A stretch of DNA of 64,000 nucleotides from Pseudomonas asplenii (GTDB lineage Bacteria; Pseudomonadota; Gammaproteobacteria; Pseudomonadales; Pseudomonadaceae): positions 5,704,001 through 5,768,000 of the forward strand of contig NZ_LT629777.1 of assembly GCF_900105475.1 (NCBI RefSeq). Reading direction: 5' to 3'. Position numbers and translations under genes: made by a program. The notes beneath the pieces were generated by a model. It was not told where the DNA came from. It worked only from the letters and a program-made list of their open reading frames with translations, and made no database searches. Shown in pieces: positions 17,075-25,811 of the stretch (its first letter is position 1; each line of letters opens with the position of its first letter).

Positions 17075-18054
17075 GCGCAGATTCCTTTACGGTGGGTTGC
17101 GCGACGCCGGCGCGCGGGCAGATCGAGGGCGTTGCACAGCAGGTTGGCCACCGAGCCGTCGTGGCCGAAGCCCAGCTCGCGGGCCAGGGGAGTACGCAGC
17201 GGCGGATAACGACCGAACAGCGCTTCAAGTTGTGGATCAGGCGCGAAATCGATGCGCTCCCGGTTGGCATCGCCAAAACTGGCCGCCAGTGCGGTCAACA
17301 CCTGGGCGATGGACAGCTGCAGCACCGGCAGTTGCCAGATACGCTGGCTGCCGGGTTTCTCCAATTCAGCGGCGTGCAACAGGTTGTCTACGCAACAACG
17401 GGCTGACATCCACCAAGCGCACGCCTCGGGCGAAACCGGACAGGTATAGGCCTCCCCTGCCGCATAGGCGTGCAGCAGGTCGCTCATGAACGCCGAGCGC
17501 AAACCGTTCGGCTCACGCGCACGGGCGACGATGCCGGGCAGACGCAACGCACGGCCGTCCACTTCGCCGCGCCGAGCCAGGTCCTGCAAGGCAATTTCCA
17601 CCATGCGCTTGTGTGCGGCATAGGACAGTTGAGGCGAAGTCGGATGGTCTTCATCCATGCGCACAGGCAGTTCGCCGCCGTACACCGCCACACTGCTGGC
17701 GTAGACGAGCACTGGCGGGCAGAGCGGGTTGCGCAACTGGTTCAACAGTTCCAGGCTGGCCTGCAGATTCACCTGATAACCCAGCTCGTACTGCGCTTCG
17801 GCAGCGCCACCCGGCACGCTGACCAGATGGAAGACCACGTCGACACCATCGGCCAGCACCCGGCGCAACAAGGCCGGCTCGGTGACACTGCCGTAATGGC
17901 GGCGCAGGCGTTCATCGTCTGGCAAACCGTCGAGTCGCTGGTCCAGCAGCAGCAACGCCTCGATACATCGACCGCGCAACTGCCCCGTCTCCAACAGTCG
18001 ATTCACCAACTGGCGACCAACAAAACCGTTGGCTCCTGTGACCATCACACGCAT
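17071..18054 (-). CDS. NAD-dependent epimerase/dehydrogenase (DenD-like extended SDR)
   Basis: A 327-residue extended SDR. Rossmann motif VTGANGFVGRQLV is near the N-terminus. 'GVDVVFHLVSVPGGAAEAQYELGYQVNL' and YASSVAVYGG follow, and YAAHK is the catalytic Tyr-x3-Lys. The layout closely follows D-erythronate dehydrogenase-like proteins (DenD), including 'VDGRALRLPGIVAR'. It overlaps the FAH gene upstream and the cyclase gene downstream. In this setting it probably oxidises a hydroxylated ring-cleavage product rather than erythronate. ATG 18054 is preferred to 18060. Confidence 0.82.
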   Translation of the reverse strand: MRVMVTGANGFVGRQLVNRLLETGQLRGRCIEALLLLDQRLDGLPDDERLRRHYGSVTEPALLRRVLADGVDVVFHLVSVPGGAAEAQYELGYQVNLQASLELLNQLRNPLCPPVLVYASSVAVYGGELPVRMDEDHPTSPQLSYAAHKRMVEIALQDLARRGEVDGRALRLPGIVARAREPNGLRSAFMSDLLHAYAAGEAYTCPVSPEACAWWMSARCCVDNLLHAAELEKPGSQRIWQLPVLQLSIAQVLTALAASFGDANRERIDFAPDPQLEALFGRYPPLRTPLARELGFGHDGSVANLLCNALDLPARRRRATHRKGICA

Positions 18055-19037
18055 GACCAACCTCCCTGTACCACACGCTGGTCGATGGCGCCGAACAGCA
18101 CCTCGCCCGCGTTGCCGAGCGCTTCCATCCGTACGCGGTCGCCAAAGCGCATGAAAGCGGTGCGCGGTGCGCCGTGGTTAATGGTTTCGATGGCACGCCG
18201 TTCGGCGATGCAGGCCGAGCCCACCGCTCGATCTGCGTTGGAAACGGTACCGGAACCGATCAGCGTGCCGGCGCTCAAGCGCCGTGTCAGCGCGGCGTGG
18301 GCAATCAACTCGTGAAAACCGAAGTGCATGGCACCACCATGGGGATGGCCGAACCACTCGCCGTTCCACTCCACGTTCAGCGGCAGGTGCACACGGCCGT
18401 CACGCCAGGCGTCACCAAGTTCATCCGGCGTCACGGCGACCGGCGCAAAGCTGCTGGCGGGCTTGGCCTGGAGAAAGCCGAAACCGGTCTTCATTTCCCG
18501 CGGAGCCAAGGCACGCAGGCTGACATCGTTCAGTTGCAGCACCAGGCGTATATGCTGCAAGGCATGCTCAGACGGACAGCCCATGGGCACCTCATCAAGC
18601 AGCACGGCAAACTCGCCTTCGAAATCGATGCCGTGGGCTTCACTGGGCAAGGGAATGTCCACACGCGGTCCGAGAAAATCGTCGCTGGCGCCCTGGTAGA
18701 TCAGCGGCGTGTGTTCGACGCCTTCGATCGGTTCCAGGTTGAAAGCCTTCTGCATCAACTCGCCATGGCTGAGAAAGCACGAGCCATCGAGCCACTGGCT
18801 GGCGCGCGGCAGGGGTGCGGCGAGTTGCAGCGGATCGAGTTCAAAGGCCTGCGCTACCTCACCGGCGTTGAGGCGCTGATACAGGTGCTGCAGATCGGCT
18901 TCAACCTGCGGCCAGTTTTCCAGCGCAGCCTGCAACGTAGCGACGATGCCACTGGCATCGACCGCCTGCCCCAGGTCCCGGGAAACCACCAGCAGGCGGC
19001 CATCGCGGCTGCCGTCGTTGAATGTGGCCAGCTTCAT
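18045..19037 (-). CDS. Fumarylacetoacetate hydrolase-family protein
   Basis: A 330-residue FAH-superfamily enzyme: N-terminal cap (MKLATFNDGSRDGRLLVVSRD), then the catalytic domain with 'GIDFEGEFAVLLDEV' (metal-binding Glu cluster), 'LNDVSLRALAPREMKTGFGFLQAKPASSFAP' and 'IGSGTVSNAD' motifs. It resembles full-length fumarylacetoacetase-like proteins that cleave 1,3-diketo acids after ring opening. Overlaps at both ends (ATGA with the cupin gene upstream) show translational coupling. It probably performs the final C-C cleavage in the aromatic pathway. Confidence 0.87.
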   Translation of the reverse strand: MKLATFNDGSRDGRLLVVSRDLGQAVDASGIVATLQAALENWPQVEADLQHLYQRLNAGEVAQAFELDPLQLAAPLPRASQWLDGSCFLSHGELMQKAFNLEPIEGVEHTPLIYQGASDDFLGPRVDIPLPSEAHGIDFEGEFAVLLDEVPMGCPSEHALQHIRLVLQLNDVSLRALAPREMKTGFGFLQAKPASSFAPVAVTPDELGDAWRDGRVHLPLNVEWNGEWFGHPHGGAMHFGFHELIAHAALTRRLSAGTLIGSGTVSNADRAVGSACIAERRAIETINHGAPRTAFMRFGDRVRMEALGNAGEVLFGAIDQRVVQGGWSCV

Positions 19038-19606
19038 GGCAGCAGCTCCTTCAGGTCCTCGGCATAACGGCCGTCGAGCAGGATGAAGACCATGCGCGCC
19101 ATCTGCTCGCTACGGTTGCTCCAGGCATGGTTGGTGCCCCGCTGCACCACGATGTCACCACGTTTGAGCTGGACCTCGTTGCCGTCCAGCACCAACCAGA
19201 CCTCACCTTCGGTGACGATGCCGTAGTCCAGGGTCTGGGTACGGTGCATCAACTTGTGTTTCGAATCGGTCTTGCCAGTGCCGGCGTGAGCTTCACCAAT
19301 TTCGGCGAAGGCAGCCGCTGCCGCCTCGGCGCTGATCTGGTTCTGTACGCTGTCCGGCGGAATATCCACCACGCGCATGACACTCCCGAGCGGTCCGGGA
19401 CTCAGTTGCAGCGGTTGCGACGTCGGGTCGTCGCCATTATCGAGCAAGGCCGGACTGCCGACGCTGTTCCACACCTCGTAGAACAGGGTGCCGGGGACCG
19501 CCTTGAGCGGGAAGTTGTTCGGCGTCGGGCCGCAACTGGCGACGACCGCCTGCCCCTGGGCATCATGGCCCGTGACCACACGTTTGAATGCAGGAAGCGA
19601 TTGCAT
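19034..19606 (-). CDS. Cupin-domain protein
   Basis: A 190-residue single-cupin protein. The core is 'HKLMHRTQTLDYGIVTEGEVWLVLDGNEVQLKRGDIVVQRGTNHAWSNRS', in which the H..H..D/E and late NHAW residues match the two cupin metal motifs. The start at ATG 19606 has a GAAAGGAGA site; the upstream part of the longer frame is antisense of the MFS gene end. It could be a metal enzyme (isomerase or dioxygenase-like) or a small-molecule sensor. Its place between the MFS and FAH genes puts it in the catabolic pathway. Confidence 0.8.
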   Translation of the reverse strand: MQSLPAFKRVVTGHDAQGQAVVASCGPTPNNFPLKAVPGTLFYEVWNSVGSPALLDNGDDPTSQPLQLSPGPLGSVMRVVDIPPDSVQNQISAEAAAAAFAEIGEAHAGTGKTDSKHKLMHRTQTLDYGIVTEGEVWLVLDGNEVQLKRGDIVVQRGTNHAWSNRSEQMARMVFILLDGRYAEDLKELLP

Positions 19607-19617
19607 GCTGTCTCCTT

Positions 19618-20823
19618 TCAATTGCCGCCGCCGATGGCCGTGCCACCGTCGACAATAAGATTCTGTCTGCTGATCAACAGCAGGCACACCGGTGCCAGGA
19701 CTACTTGGCCGAGCGCGATCAACAGCAGCGCGTGCGGCAGTTGCGACGTCACACCGCCGGTGAACGCCAGCACCAGCAGCGGGCTGATGAACTCACCGGC
19801 GAAGATCGAGGCCGTGAAGCCTCCGGTGGCACGGCCACGCTGATCGAAACCGACCTGCTGCATCACCCGAGTGATCAGCGTCGGCAGTAACAGACCGACA
19901 CCCAGACCGTTGATCAGCACGGCCAGCATCACCGGCGCATGACTCGTCGACAGCGCCATCAGGCCGCCGCCCAGTCCTGCGGTCACAAATCCCAGGGCCA
20001 GCAACCGGCCTGATGGCTGCTGGGTGAGCCGACGAAATGCCAGGGCACCGGCCAACACGCCCAGTTGATTGGCGCCCATGGTCAGGCCAACTTGCTGCGG
20101 TGCATCGACGTGCAGCAGTTGCAACAAGTAGCCTGCCTGTACCGGGACGATGAACAGGCTGATACCGGCCAGCACCGTCAGCAGGTACAGCGGCGCCAGG
20201 GCCGCCCACGGAAAGTGCGTAACGCTCATCGGTGCGGATCCGACACGCCTGGCCCGAGGTTCCCAGAGCACCCCGGCCATCAGCGGCAGGCACAGCAGGC
20301 CCACGGCGTAGAGCATGAACGGCGTGCGCCAGCCACTCTCTCCCAGTGCGCCCCCTAGCCCCATGAACACAGCCGCCGACAGGGAGGTCATCACCATCTG
20401 CAAGGCAAACAGCCGCTCACGGCGCTGCCCGTCGAAGTAGTCACCCATCAGGGTGGTGCAGCAGGTCATGATGCCGGCTTCGGCCAGGCCGATACCGGCG
20501 CGGCTGGCCACGATCAGGCCCAGTGAATCCAACCACAGCGGCAACACCCCACAGAAGCTGTAGAGCAGCATGCTGGCCAGCAGCAGGGGCCGGCGGCCGA
20601 CCCGGTCGGCCAGCACGCCGGCCAGTGGCGCCAGCAAGGCGATCACCAGGGCCGGCAGCGTCAGTGCCACCGGAACCAGCACGGCGGCGCCGGGCGTCTC
20701 GGCGAAATGCGCGTGCATGCGCGGCAACAACGGAGCGATAAGGACCGCGCCCAGCACCGGTAAGCAACTGCCGAACAGCAATAACAGCGCTTGTACGTGA
20801 CCGGCAGTACGTTCAACGGCCAT
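19618..20823 (-). CDS. MFS transporter
   Basis: A 401-residue major facilitator with about 12 hydrophobic segments. The loop 2-3 motif GVLADRVGRRPLL is present (residues ~68-80), and GIGLAEAG-type TM4 sequence follows. It is shorter than aromatic-acid:H+ symporters and resembles Bcr/CflA-like or cynX-like members. The start overlaps the end of the MMPL gene by 11 bases. Position in a catabolic operon suggests uptake of the substrate or export of an intermediate; direction cannot be read. Confidence 0.85.
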   Translation of the reverse strand: MAVERTAGHVQALLLLFGSCLPVLGAVLIAPLLPRMHAHFAETPGAAVLVPVALTLPALVIALLAPLAGVLADRVGRRPLLLASMLLYSFCGVLPLWLDSLGLIVASRAGIGLAEAGIMTCCTTLMGDYFDGQRRERLFALQMVMTSLSAAVFMGLGGALGESGWRTPFMLYAVGLLCLPLMAGVLWEPRARRVGSAPMSVTHFPWAALAPLYLLTVLAGISLFIVPVQAGYLLQLLHVDAPQQVGLTMGANQLGVLAGALAFRRLTQQPSGRLLALGFVTAGLGGGLMALSTSHAPVMLAVLINGLGVGLLLPTLITRVMQQVGFDQRGRATGGFTASIFAGEFISPLLVLAFTGGVTSQLPHALLLIALGQVVLAPVCLLLISRQNLIVDGGTAIGGGN

Positions 20824-23311
20824 GACTCACCTCCTCAAGCGTACGGCGGCTTGCGCCGTGACGGACCTGGTCAATGCGCTGCTCGCGCGGCTGGGTACAC
20901 TGTTCATGAACCGGCAACACCGGGTCCGCCTGCGCGCGGGCCGGCTGACGAGGCAGGAGGAAGTAGGCCAGCGCCGGCAACAGGATCAATGCCCCCACCA
21001 TGTTCCAGATGAACATGAAGGCCAGCAGCACGCCCATGTCGGCCTGAAACTTGATCGGCGAGAACATCCAGGTGCCAACACCAATGGCCAGGGTGACGCC
21101 GGTGAGCATCACCACCTTGCCGGTGAACAGCAGCGCGCGGTAATAGGCTTCGGAGAGGCTCGCGCCCTGGCGCAACTGGGCCAACACGATGCTCATCACG
21201 TAGAGCGCATAATCCACCCCGATGCCAACGCCCAAGGCAATCACCGGCAGGGTGGCGACCTTCACGCCCATGCCCAGCGCGACCATCAGCGCTTCGCAGA
21301 GAATCGAGGTGAGCACCAGCGGCAAGACCGCGCAGAGCACTGCGCGCCAGGAACGGAAAGTCACCAGGCAGAGCAGGATCACCGCGCCATAGACCCACCA
21401 GAGCATGTCGCGGTTGGCCTGCTTCACCACCTGGTTGGTGGCCGCCTCGATGCCCGCGCTGCCAGCCGCCATCAGGAAGGTTGCCTGTTCATTGTTGTTG
21501 GCCTGGGCAAAGGCCTGGACGTTGTCCACTACCCGCGCGAGGGTGTCAGCCTTGTGGTCGGTGAGGTAGGCGTAGAGCGTCAGCAGGCTGCAGTCGTCGT
21601 TGTAGAGGCCGCGCGGGGCATTGGCGGTGACCATGTTCAAGGTGGCCTGGTTGTTCACCAGCTCATACCACTTCGGACTGCCTTCGGAGAGGCCGACCAG
21701 CACCCGGCGATTGAGCAGCGCCAGCGAGTTGGTCGAGTCCACTCCTGGCAGGCCACGCAACTGCCAGTCCAGGTCGTCCACACGCTTCAAGGTCTCGTAG
21801 GCCGAGCAGCCGCCGGGGGCCGTGCGCACCATCACCGCGAAGACGTCGCTGCTGGCGCCGTAATGCTCGGTGACGAAGGCATTGTCGCGGTTATAGCGCG
21901 AATCGGCACGCAGCTCAGGGGCACCGGCGTCGAGGTCCCCCACCTTCAGGTGCAGGCTCACGGCGTATCCGCCAGCCGCCATCAGAGCGGCCAGGGCGAT
22001 ACACGCCGCCGCCCAACGCCGACGGGTGAACAGGTCGAGAAAGCGCCACAGCGCGTGCTTGCCCGCCCCGCTCGCCTCGGCCTCTTCGGCACGCAGGCTG
22101 CGACGTGCGGCCCGGGCGCTGACGCCCACGTAGGACAGCAGCACCGGCAGCAGGATCAGGTTGGTGAAGATCAACACCGCCACGCCCAGGCTGGCGATGA
22201 CGGCCAGGTCCTGGATCACCTGGATCCGGATGATCATCAGCACGGCAAAACCCACGGCATCGCACAACAGTGCCGTGAGCCCGGCCAGGAACAGTCGGCG
22301 GAAAGTGAAGCGCGCCGCCACCAGCCGATGCATGCCACGGCCGATGTCCTGCATGATGCCGTTCATCTTCTGGGCACCATGGCTCATGCCGATGGCGAAC
22401 ACCAGAAACGGTACCAGCACCGAGTAGGGATCCAGCTCGTAACCCAGCAGCGGCAGCAGGCCCAGCTCCCAAATCACCGCCACCAGCGAACAGCTCACCA
22501 CCAACGCGGTGCTGCGCACACAGCGGGTGTACCAATAGAGCACGGCAGCGGTGATCGCGATCGCGGCAGCGAAGAACAGCAGAATCTGTTTCAGCCCGTC
22601 AATGAGGTCGCCCACCACCTTGGCAAAGCCGGTGATATGGATTTGCACCCCCTGCCCCTGGAAACGGCTTCGCAGGGTTTCCAGCTCGTGGGCAAAGGCC
22701 GTGTAGTCCAGGGCCTTGCCGTCCGGTGTGTGCTCCAGCAGCGGTACGTAGAGAATGCTCGAACGCTGGTCGAAGGCAACCAACTGGCCGATCTCGTTGG
22801 AGCGCTCCACGTTGCGCTTGAGCGCCTCCAGGCTCGCGGCACCGCCGTCGTAGCCATCCGGGATCACCGGGCCGCCTTCCAGGCCTTCCTCGGTGACGCC
22901 GGTCCAGCGGGTGGAAGGGGTCCACAGCGACTTCATCGCCGCGCGGTCAACGCCCGGCAGCAGGTACACGGCGTCGTTGAGCTGCTGCAGGCTGTGCAGG
23001 TAGTCCTTGTCGTAGATGCTACCGTTCGGGTTGGCCACCGCAATACGTACGGCGTTGCCCAACCCGGCCAGTTCCTGGCGATGCTCCAGGTAGTTGTGAA
23101 TGAAGGGATGATCGCGCGGGATCATCTTCTCGAAGCTGGCATTGAGCGTCAGGCGGGAAGCTTGCCAGCCCAGCAGCAAGGTCGCAGCCAGGCACAGCAG
23201 CAGGACCAGCACGCGGTGGTTGAACAAAGCACGTTCCAGCAGCGAACCGGAAGTGCTGTCAAAGTCATCGAGACGGCCGCTGGACGGCACAGGTGAGTTC
23301 GTGGCGTGCAT
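20813..23311 (-). CDS. RND/MMPL-family transport protein
   Basis: An 832-residue protein with the two-repeat RND layout: TM1 at ~34-52, a large periplasmic loop, a cluster of TMs at ~240-390 (including 'GMSHGAQKMNGI'), then TM7 at ~430, a second loop and TMs at ~640-790 ('LPVIALGVGIGVDYALYVMS'). This GxGVDY motif is characteristic of MMPL/HpnN-like lipid exporters. It belongs to the YCF48-DUF1329-DUF1302-MMPL module seen in catabolic operons for hydrophobic compounds, and probably moves substrate between the membranes. A long open frame on the opposite strand is a GC-codon artefact. Confidence 0.88.
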   Translation of the reverse strand: MHATNSPVPSSGRLDDFDSTSGSLLERALFNHRVLVLLLCLAATLLLGWQASRLTLNASFEKMIPRDHPFIHNYLEHRQELAGLGNAVRIAVANPNGSIYDKDYLHSLQQLNDAVYLLPGVDRAAMKSLWTPSTRWTGVTEEGLEGGPVIPDGYDGGAASLEALKRNVERSNEIGQLVAFDQRSSILYVPLLEHTPDGKALDYTAFAHELETLRSRFQGQGVQIHITGFAKVVGDLIDGLKQILLFFAAAIAITAAVLYWYTRCVRSTALVVSCSLVAVIWELGLLPLLGYELDPYSVLVPFLVFAIGMSHGAQKMNGIMQDIGRGMHRLVAARFTFRRLFLAGLTALLCDAVGFAVLMIIRIQVIQDLAVIASLGVAVLIFTNLILLPVLLSYVGVSARAARRSLRAEEAEASGAGKHALWRFLDLFTRRRWAAACIALAALMAAGGYAVSLHLKVGDLDAGAPELRADSRYNRDNAFVTEHYGASSDVFAVMVRTAPGGCSAYETLKRVDDLDWQLRGLPGVDSTNSLALLNRRVLVGLSEGSPKWYELVNNQATLNMVTANAPRGLYNDDCSLLTLYAYLTDHKADTLARVVDNVQAFAQANNNEQATFLMAAGSAGIEAATNQVVKQANRDMLWWVYGAVILLCLVTFRSWRAVLCAVLPLVLTSILCEALMVALGMGVKVATLPVIALGVGIGVDYALYVMSIVLAQLRQGASLSEAYYRALLFTGKVVMLTGVTLAIGVGTWMFSPIKFQADMGVLLAFMFIWNMVGALILLPALAYFLLPRQPARAQADPVLPVHEQCTQPREQRIDQVRHGASRRTLEEVSHGR

Positions 23312-23314
23312 GGC

Positions 23315-24376
23315 TCAGTCCGCCGTGGTGGAGTGGGAAGAAGGCGCCACGCGGCGGGCACCGGCCAGGCCGACGGCGACAATCGCTCCGTCGGCAGCGG
23401 TGATGGCGGCGGTCAGCGGTAGCCCTTCGGAAACCGGCAAGGGCTGCGCGGCGAAGTGATCGAGACCACTACGCAAGAGCACGCCTGCCTGATTGGCGAG
23501 CAGCAGTTGGTCGCCAGCGACGCGAATGCCGTTGAGCGAAGCGGGAATCGGATTGGCCAGCGCCTGGAAGCTGGCACCGCCATCATCGGAGGCGAACAGC
23601 GAACCGCGCAGCCCGCCGACCAGCAGCCGGCCATTGGGCAACACGGTGGCCGCGAAGTAGCTGCCGTCGTAAGGCCCTTCAAGCGCGTCGAAGTGAGCGC
23701 CGCCATCACGCGAACGCAGCAGCAGACCCTGCTCGCCGGCGACGTACAGGTCGGCGCCCTGACGTGCCAGGGCATAGAGATGAAGCCCGCGCGGATTCGG
23801 CAGACGTCCCATGCCGGACTGCCAGGTGCGCCCGCCGTCAGCGGTTTCCAGGGCCAGTCCATAGGCGCCCACGACCAGGCCGTGTTGTGCATCGGCGAAG
23901 CTCAGCGCCAGCAGCGGTTTGTCGGCGCCGTCGGCCACCAGCCGTTGCGCGGCGGTGACGCGACTGGCGTCGCCAGAAGCCTCGGCCGCCTGCTGCTCCA
24001 ACGCGGCGGCGCGTTGACCCTCCAGTTGCAAGGTCCAATGCTCGCCACCATCTTCGCTGTGCAGCACCACCCCCGCATGGCCGACCGCCCAGCCGTTGTG
24101 CTCATCGACGAACTGCACAGCGGTCAAGGTGACACTCACCGGCACGGCCATGGCCTGGTGCCAGGTCACGCCATTGTCATCGGAGAGCAGTACCACACCA
24201 CGCTCACCCACCGAGACCAGACGCTGACCGGCACGAGCCACATCCAGCAGTACCGCGCGCAACGCCTGGGGACCTTGCAGCGCGGGCTGCGTCTGGACAT
24301 TCACGCTGTTCCCGGCAAAAGCCGGGGGCAGCCCGCAACAGACCGCCAGCAGCCAGCCGTAGAGAATTTTCTTCAT
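23315..24376 (-). CDS. YCF48/HCF136-like beta-propeller protein
   Basis: A 353-residue secreted protein. A signal peptide (MKKILYGWLLAVCCGLPPAFA) is followed by repeated BNR/Asp-box-like motifs such as SDDNGVTW, SEDGGEHW, ADGGRTW, RDGGAHF and SDDGGASF, which build a photosynthesis-system-II assembly-factor-like propeller. The start M at 24376 sits after an AAGGTTGCGTGCG stretch. It lies 3 bases before the MMPL gene and is presumably a periplasmic partner of it. The same pair occurs widely next to DUF1329/DUF1302 genes. Confidence 0.87.
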   Translation of the reverse strand: MKKILYGWLLAVCCGLPPAFAGNSVNVQTQPALQGPQALRAVLLDVARAGQRLVSVGERGVVLLSDDNGVTWHQAMAVPVSVTLTAVQFVDEHNGWAVGHAGVVLHSEDGGEHWTLQLEGQRAAALEQQAAEASGDASRVTAAQRLVADGADKPLLALSFADAQHGLVVGAYGLALETADGGRTWQSGMGRLPNPRGLHLYALARQGADLYVAGEQGLLLRSRDGGAHFDALEGPYDGSYFAATVLPNGRLLVGGLRGSLFASDDGGASFQALANPIPASLNGIRVAGDQLLLANQAGVLLRSGLDHFAAQPLPVSEGLPLTAAITAADGAIVAVGLAGARRVAPSSHSTTAD

Positions 24377-24429
24377 CGCACGCAACCTTTTTTCTTATAG
24401 TCGGTACAGCCGCCGCAGGATGCGCGCCC

Positions 24430-25797
24430 TCAGCGCACACCCTCGCCCGCCATGGCGTCGGCGGTGAACACCGAGTCCTTGTAGGGCGGCACGATGCGGT
24501 ACTGCTCGCTCTTGCCAGCGAACAGGTCTCCCGCGAACCAGGCACCGGAGAGCAGGTCGTAGAAACCGTTGGTGAGGGTCACGACACCGGGTAGGTCAGG
24601 CAGCACCACCGGCGAGGTCCAGACCACCTTGGCCAACTGGTTGCGCGCGTCGTAACGCTCGCCCAGCACGGCGGCCCAGGTGTCCTCGTCGAGATAGTAG
24701 GTGCTCCTGGGCATGACGTGCCGCTGGCCGCTCTTCAGGGTCGCTTCCACCACCCAGACGCGGTGCAGTTCCCAGCGAATGTCTGCGGGGTTCATGTGAT
24801 GCGGGTCGAGCAGCGCTTCGGCGTTGGCCGCAGTGAAAACCTTGTTGGCGTTGTAGGGGATGTACATCTCCTTCTTGCCCACCAGTTTCCAGTCGAAGCG
24901 ATCGAGGCGGCCGTTGAACACGTACAACTCATCGAAACTCATGACCCCGGCGGTGGCAGGCGTGGGGGTGTCACAGCAGGCATTGGGCAGGCGGCGGACA
25001 CGACGCTGGCCTGGCAGGTAGGTCCACACCGAGGCCTTGTCGGCGTTAAGGTTTTCCAGGCCGGTGATCGCCTCACCGGCACGCAGCGGCGGGCCATCGT
25101 TGGTCATGCGCAGGGACCAGTACACGCCTTTCTCACCGCTGCCACCAGGCAGGTACCAGGGCATCTGCAAGTCGGAGCGCGAATCGTTGGTCAGCACATG
25201 CTTGCCATCGGCGGTGGTCAGGTACTGGTTGAAACTGGCATGCCACGACACACCGCGCCAGCGCAGCAGGTGGTTCCACATGGCTTCCACGCCGTTGGCC
25301 GGAATCGGAAACGGAATACCCCCGGAAGCGCCTTCAGGCATGGGACCTGCCGGCCCCTCCACCAACTTGCCACGGGTGGCATTGGCGAAGGTGGCGTCAT
25401 ACACCGCTTGCGGTGCGGCGGCACTGCGGTGGGTCGGATAAACCTCCAGCCGGTAGCTGTCCGGGTACTTCTTCAGCATCGCCTGGATGCCCGGAGTCAG
25501 CTTGTCGGCGTATTGCGCCATGTTCTGTGCGGTGATGGTCAGTTGCGACTTGTCACTGGCGAACGGATCGTCCCGCTTGCCACCGTCCTTGTAGGCCGGG
25601 TCGACCTTGGTGTAGCCGCCGGTCCAGGCCGGAATGCTGCCGTCGGCATTGCCGGCACGCTCGCCGCCCAGTGGTGTCAGGGTGGTTTTCAGCTTGCCCG
25701 CTTCCTCGGCAGAGACCGCGGCAACGGCGCCGTGGGCAAACAGCAGGGAAGCACTCAGGGCAGTGAACAGACAAACGATTTTCTTGTTGTGTTTCAT
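24430..25797 (-). CDS. DUF1329 periplasmic/outer-membrane-associated protein
   Basis: A 455-residue protein with a signal peptide (cleaved near HGAVAA) and the DUF1329 pattern: 'LTPLGGERAGNADGSIPAWTGG' near the N-terminus, 'VWTYLPGQRRVRR', 'DWKLVGKKEMYIPYN' and 'DPAYKDG'. DUF1329 proteins have a LolA/LolB-like fold and are thought to carry lipids or hydrophobic substrates in the envelope. It is followed closely by the propeller and MMPL genes and preceded by the DUF1302 gene. Confidence 0.88.
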   Translation of the reverse strand: MKHNKKIVCLFTALSASLLFAHGAVAAVSAEEAGKLKTTLTPLGGERAGNADGSIPAWTGGYTKVDPAYKDGGKRDDPFASDKSQLTITAQNMAQYADKLTPGIQAMLKKYPDSYRLEVYPTHRSAAAPQAVYDATFANATRGKLVEGPAGPMPEGASGGIPFPIPANGVEAMWNHLLRWRGVSWHASFNQYLTTADGKHVLTNDSRSDLQMPWYLPGGSGEKGVYWSLRMTNDGPPLRAGEAITGLENLNADKASVWTYLPGQRRVRRLPNACCDTPTPATAGVMSFDELYVFNGRLDRFDWKLVGKKEMYIPYNANKVFTAANAEALLDPHHMNPADIRWELHRVWVVEATLKSGQRHVMPRSTYYLDEDTWAAVLGERYDARNQLAKVVWTSPVVLPDLPGVVTLTNGFYDLLSGAWFAGDLFAGKSEQYRIVPPYKDSVFTADAMAGEGVR

Positions 25798-25811
25798 CAG
25801 GTAATCCTCGG

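Noticed and set aside
20822..23296. 824-codon open frame on plus across the MMPL gene
   Set aside because: It is antisense to a gene with clear RND motifs; long antisense frames are common in high-GC DNA, and its composition (Gln, His, Gly rich) has no domain pattern.
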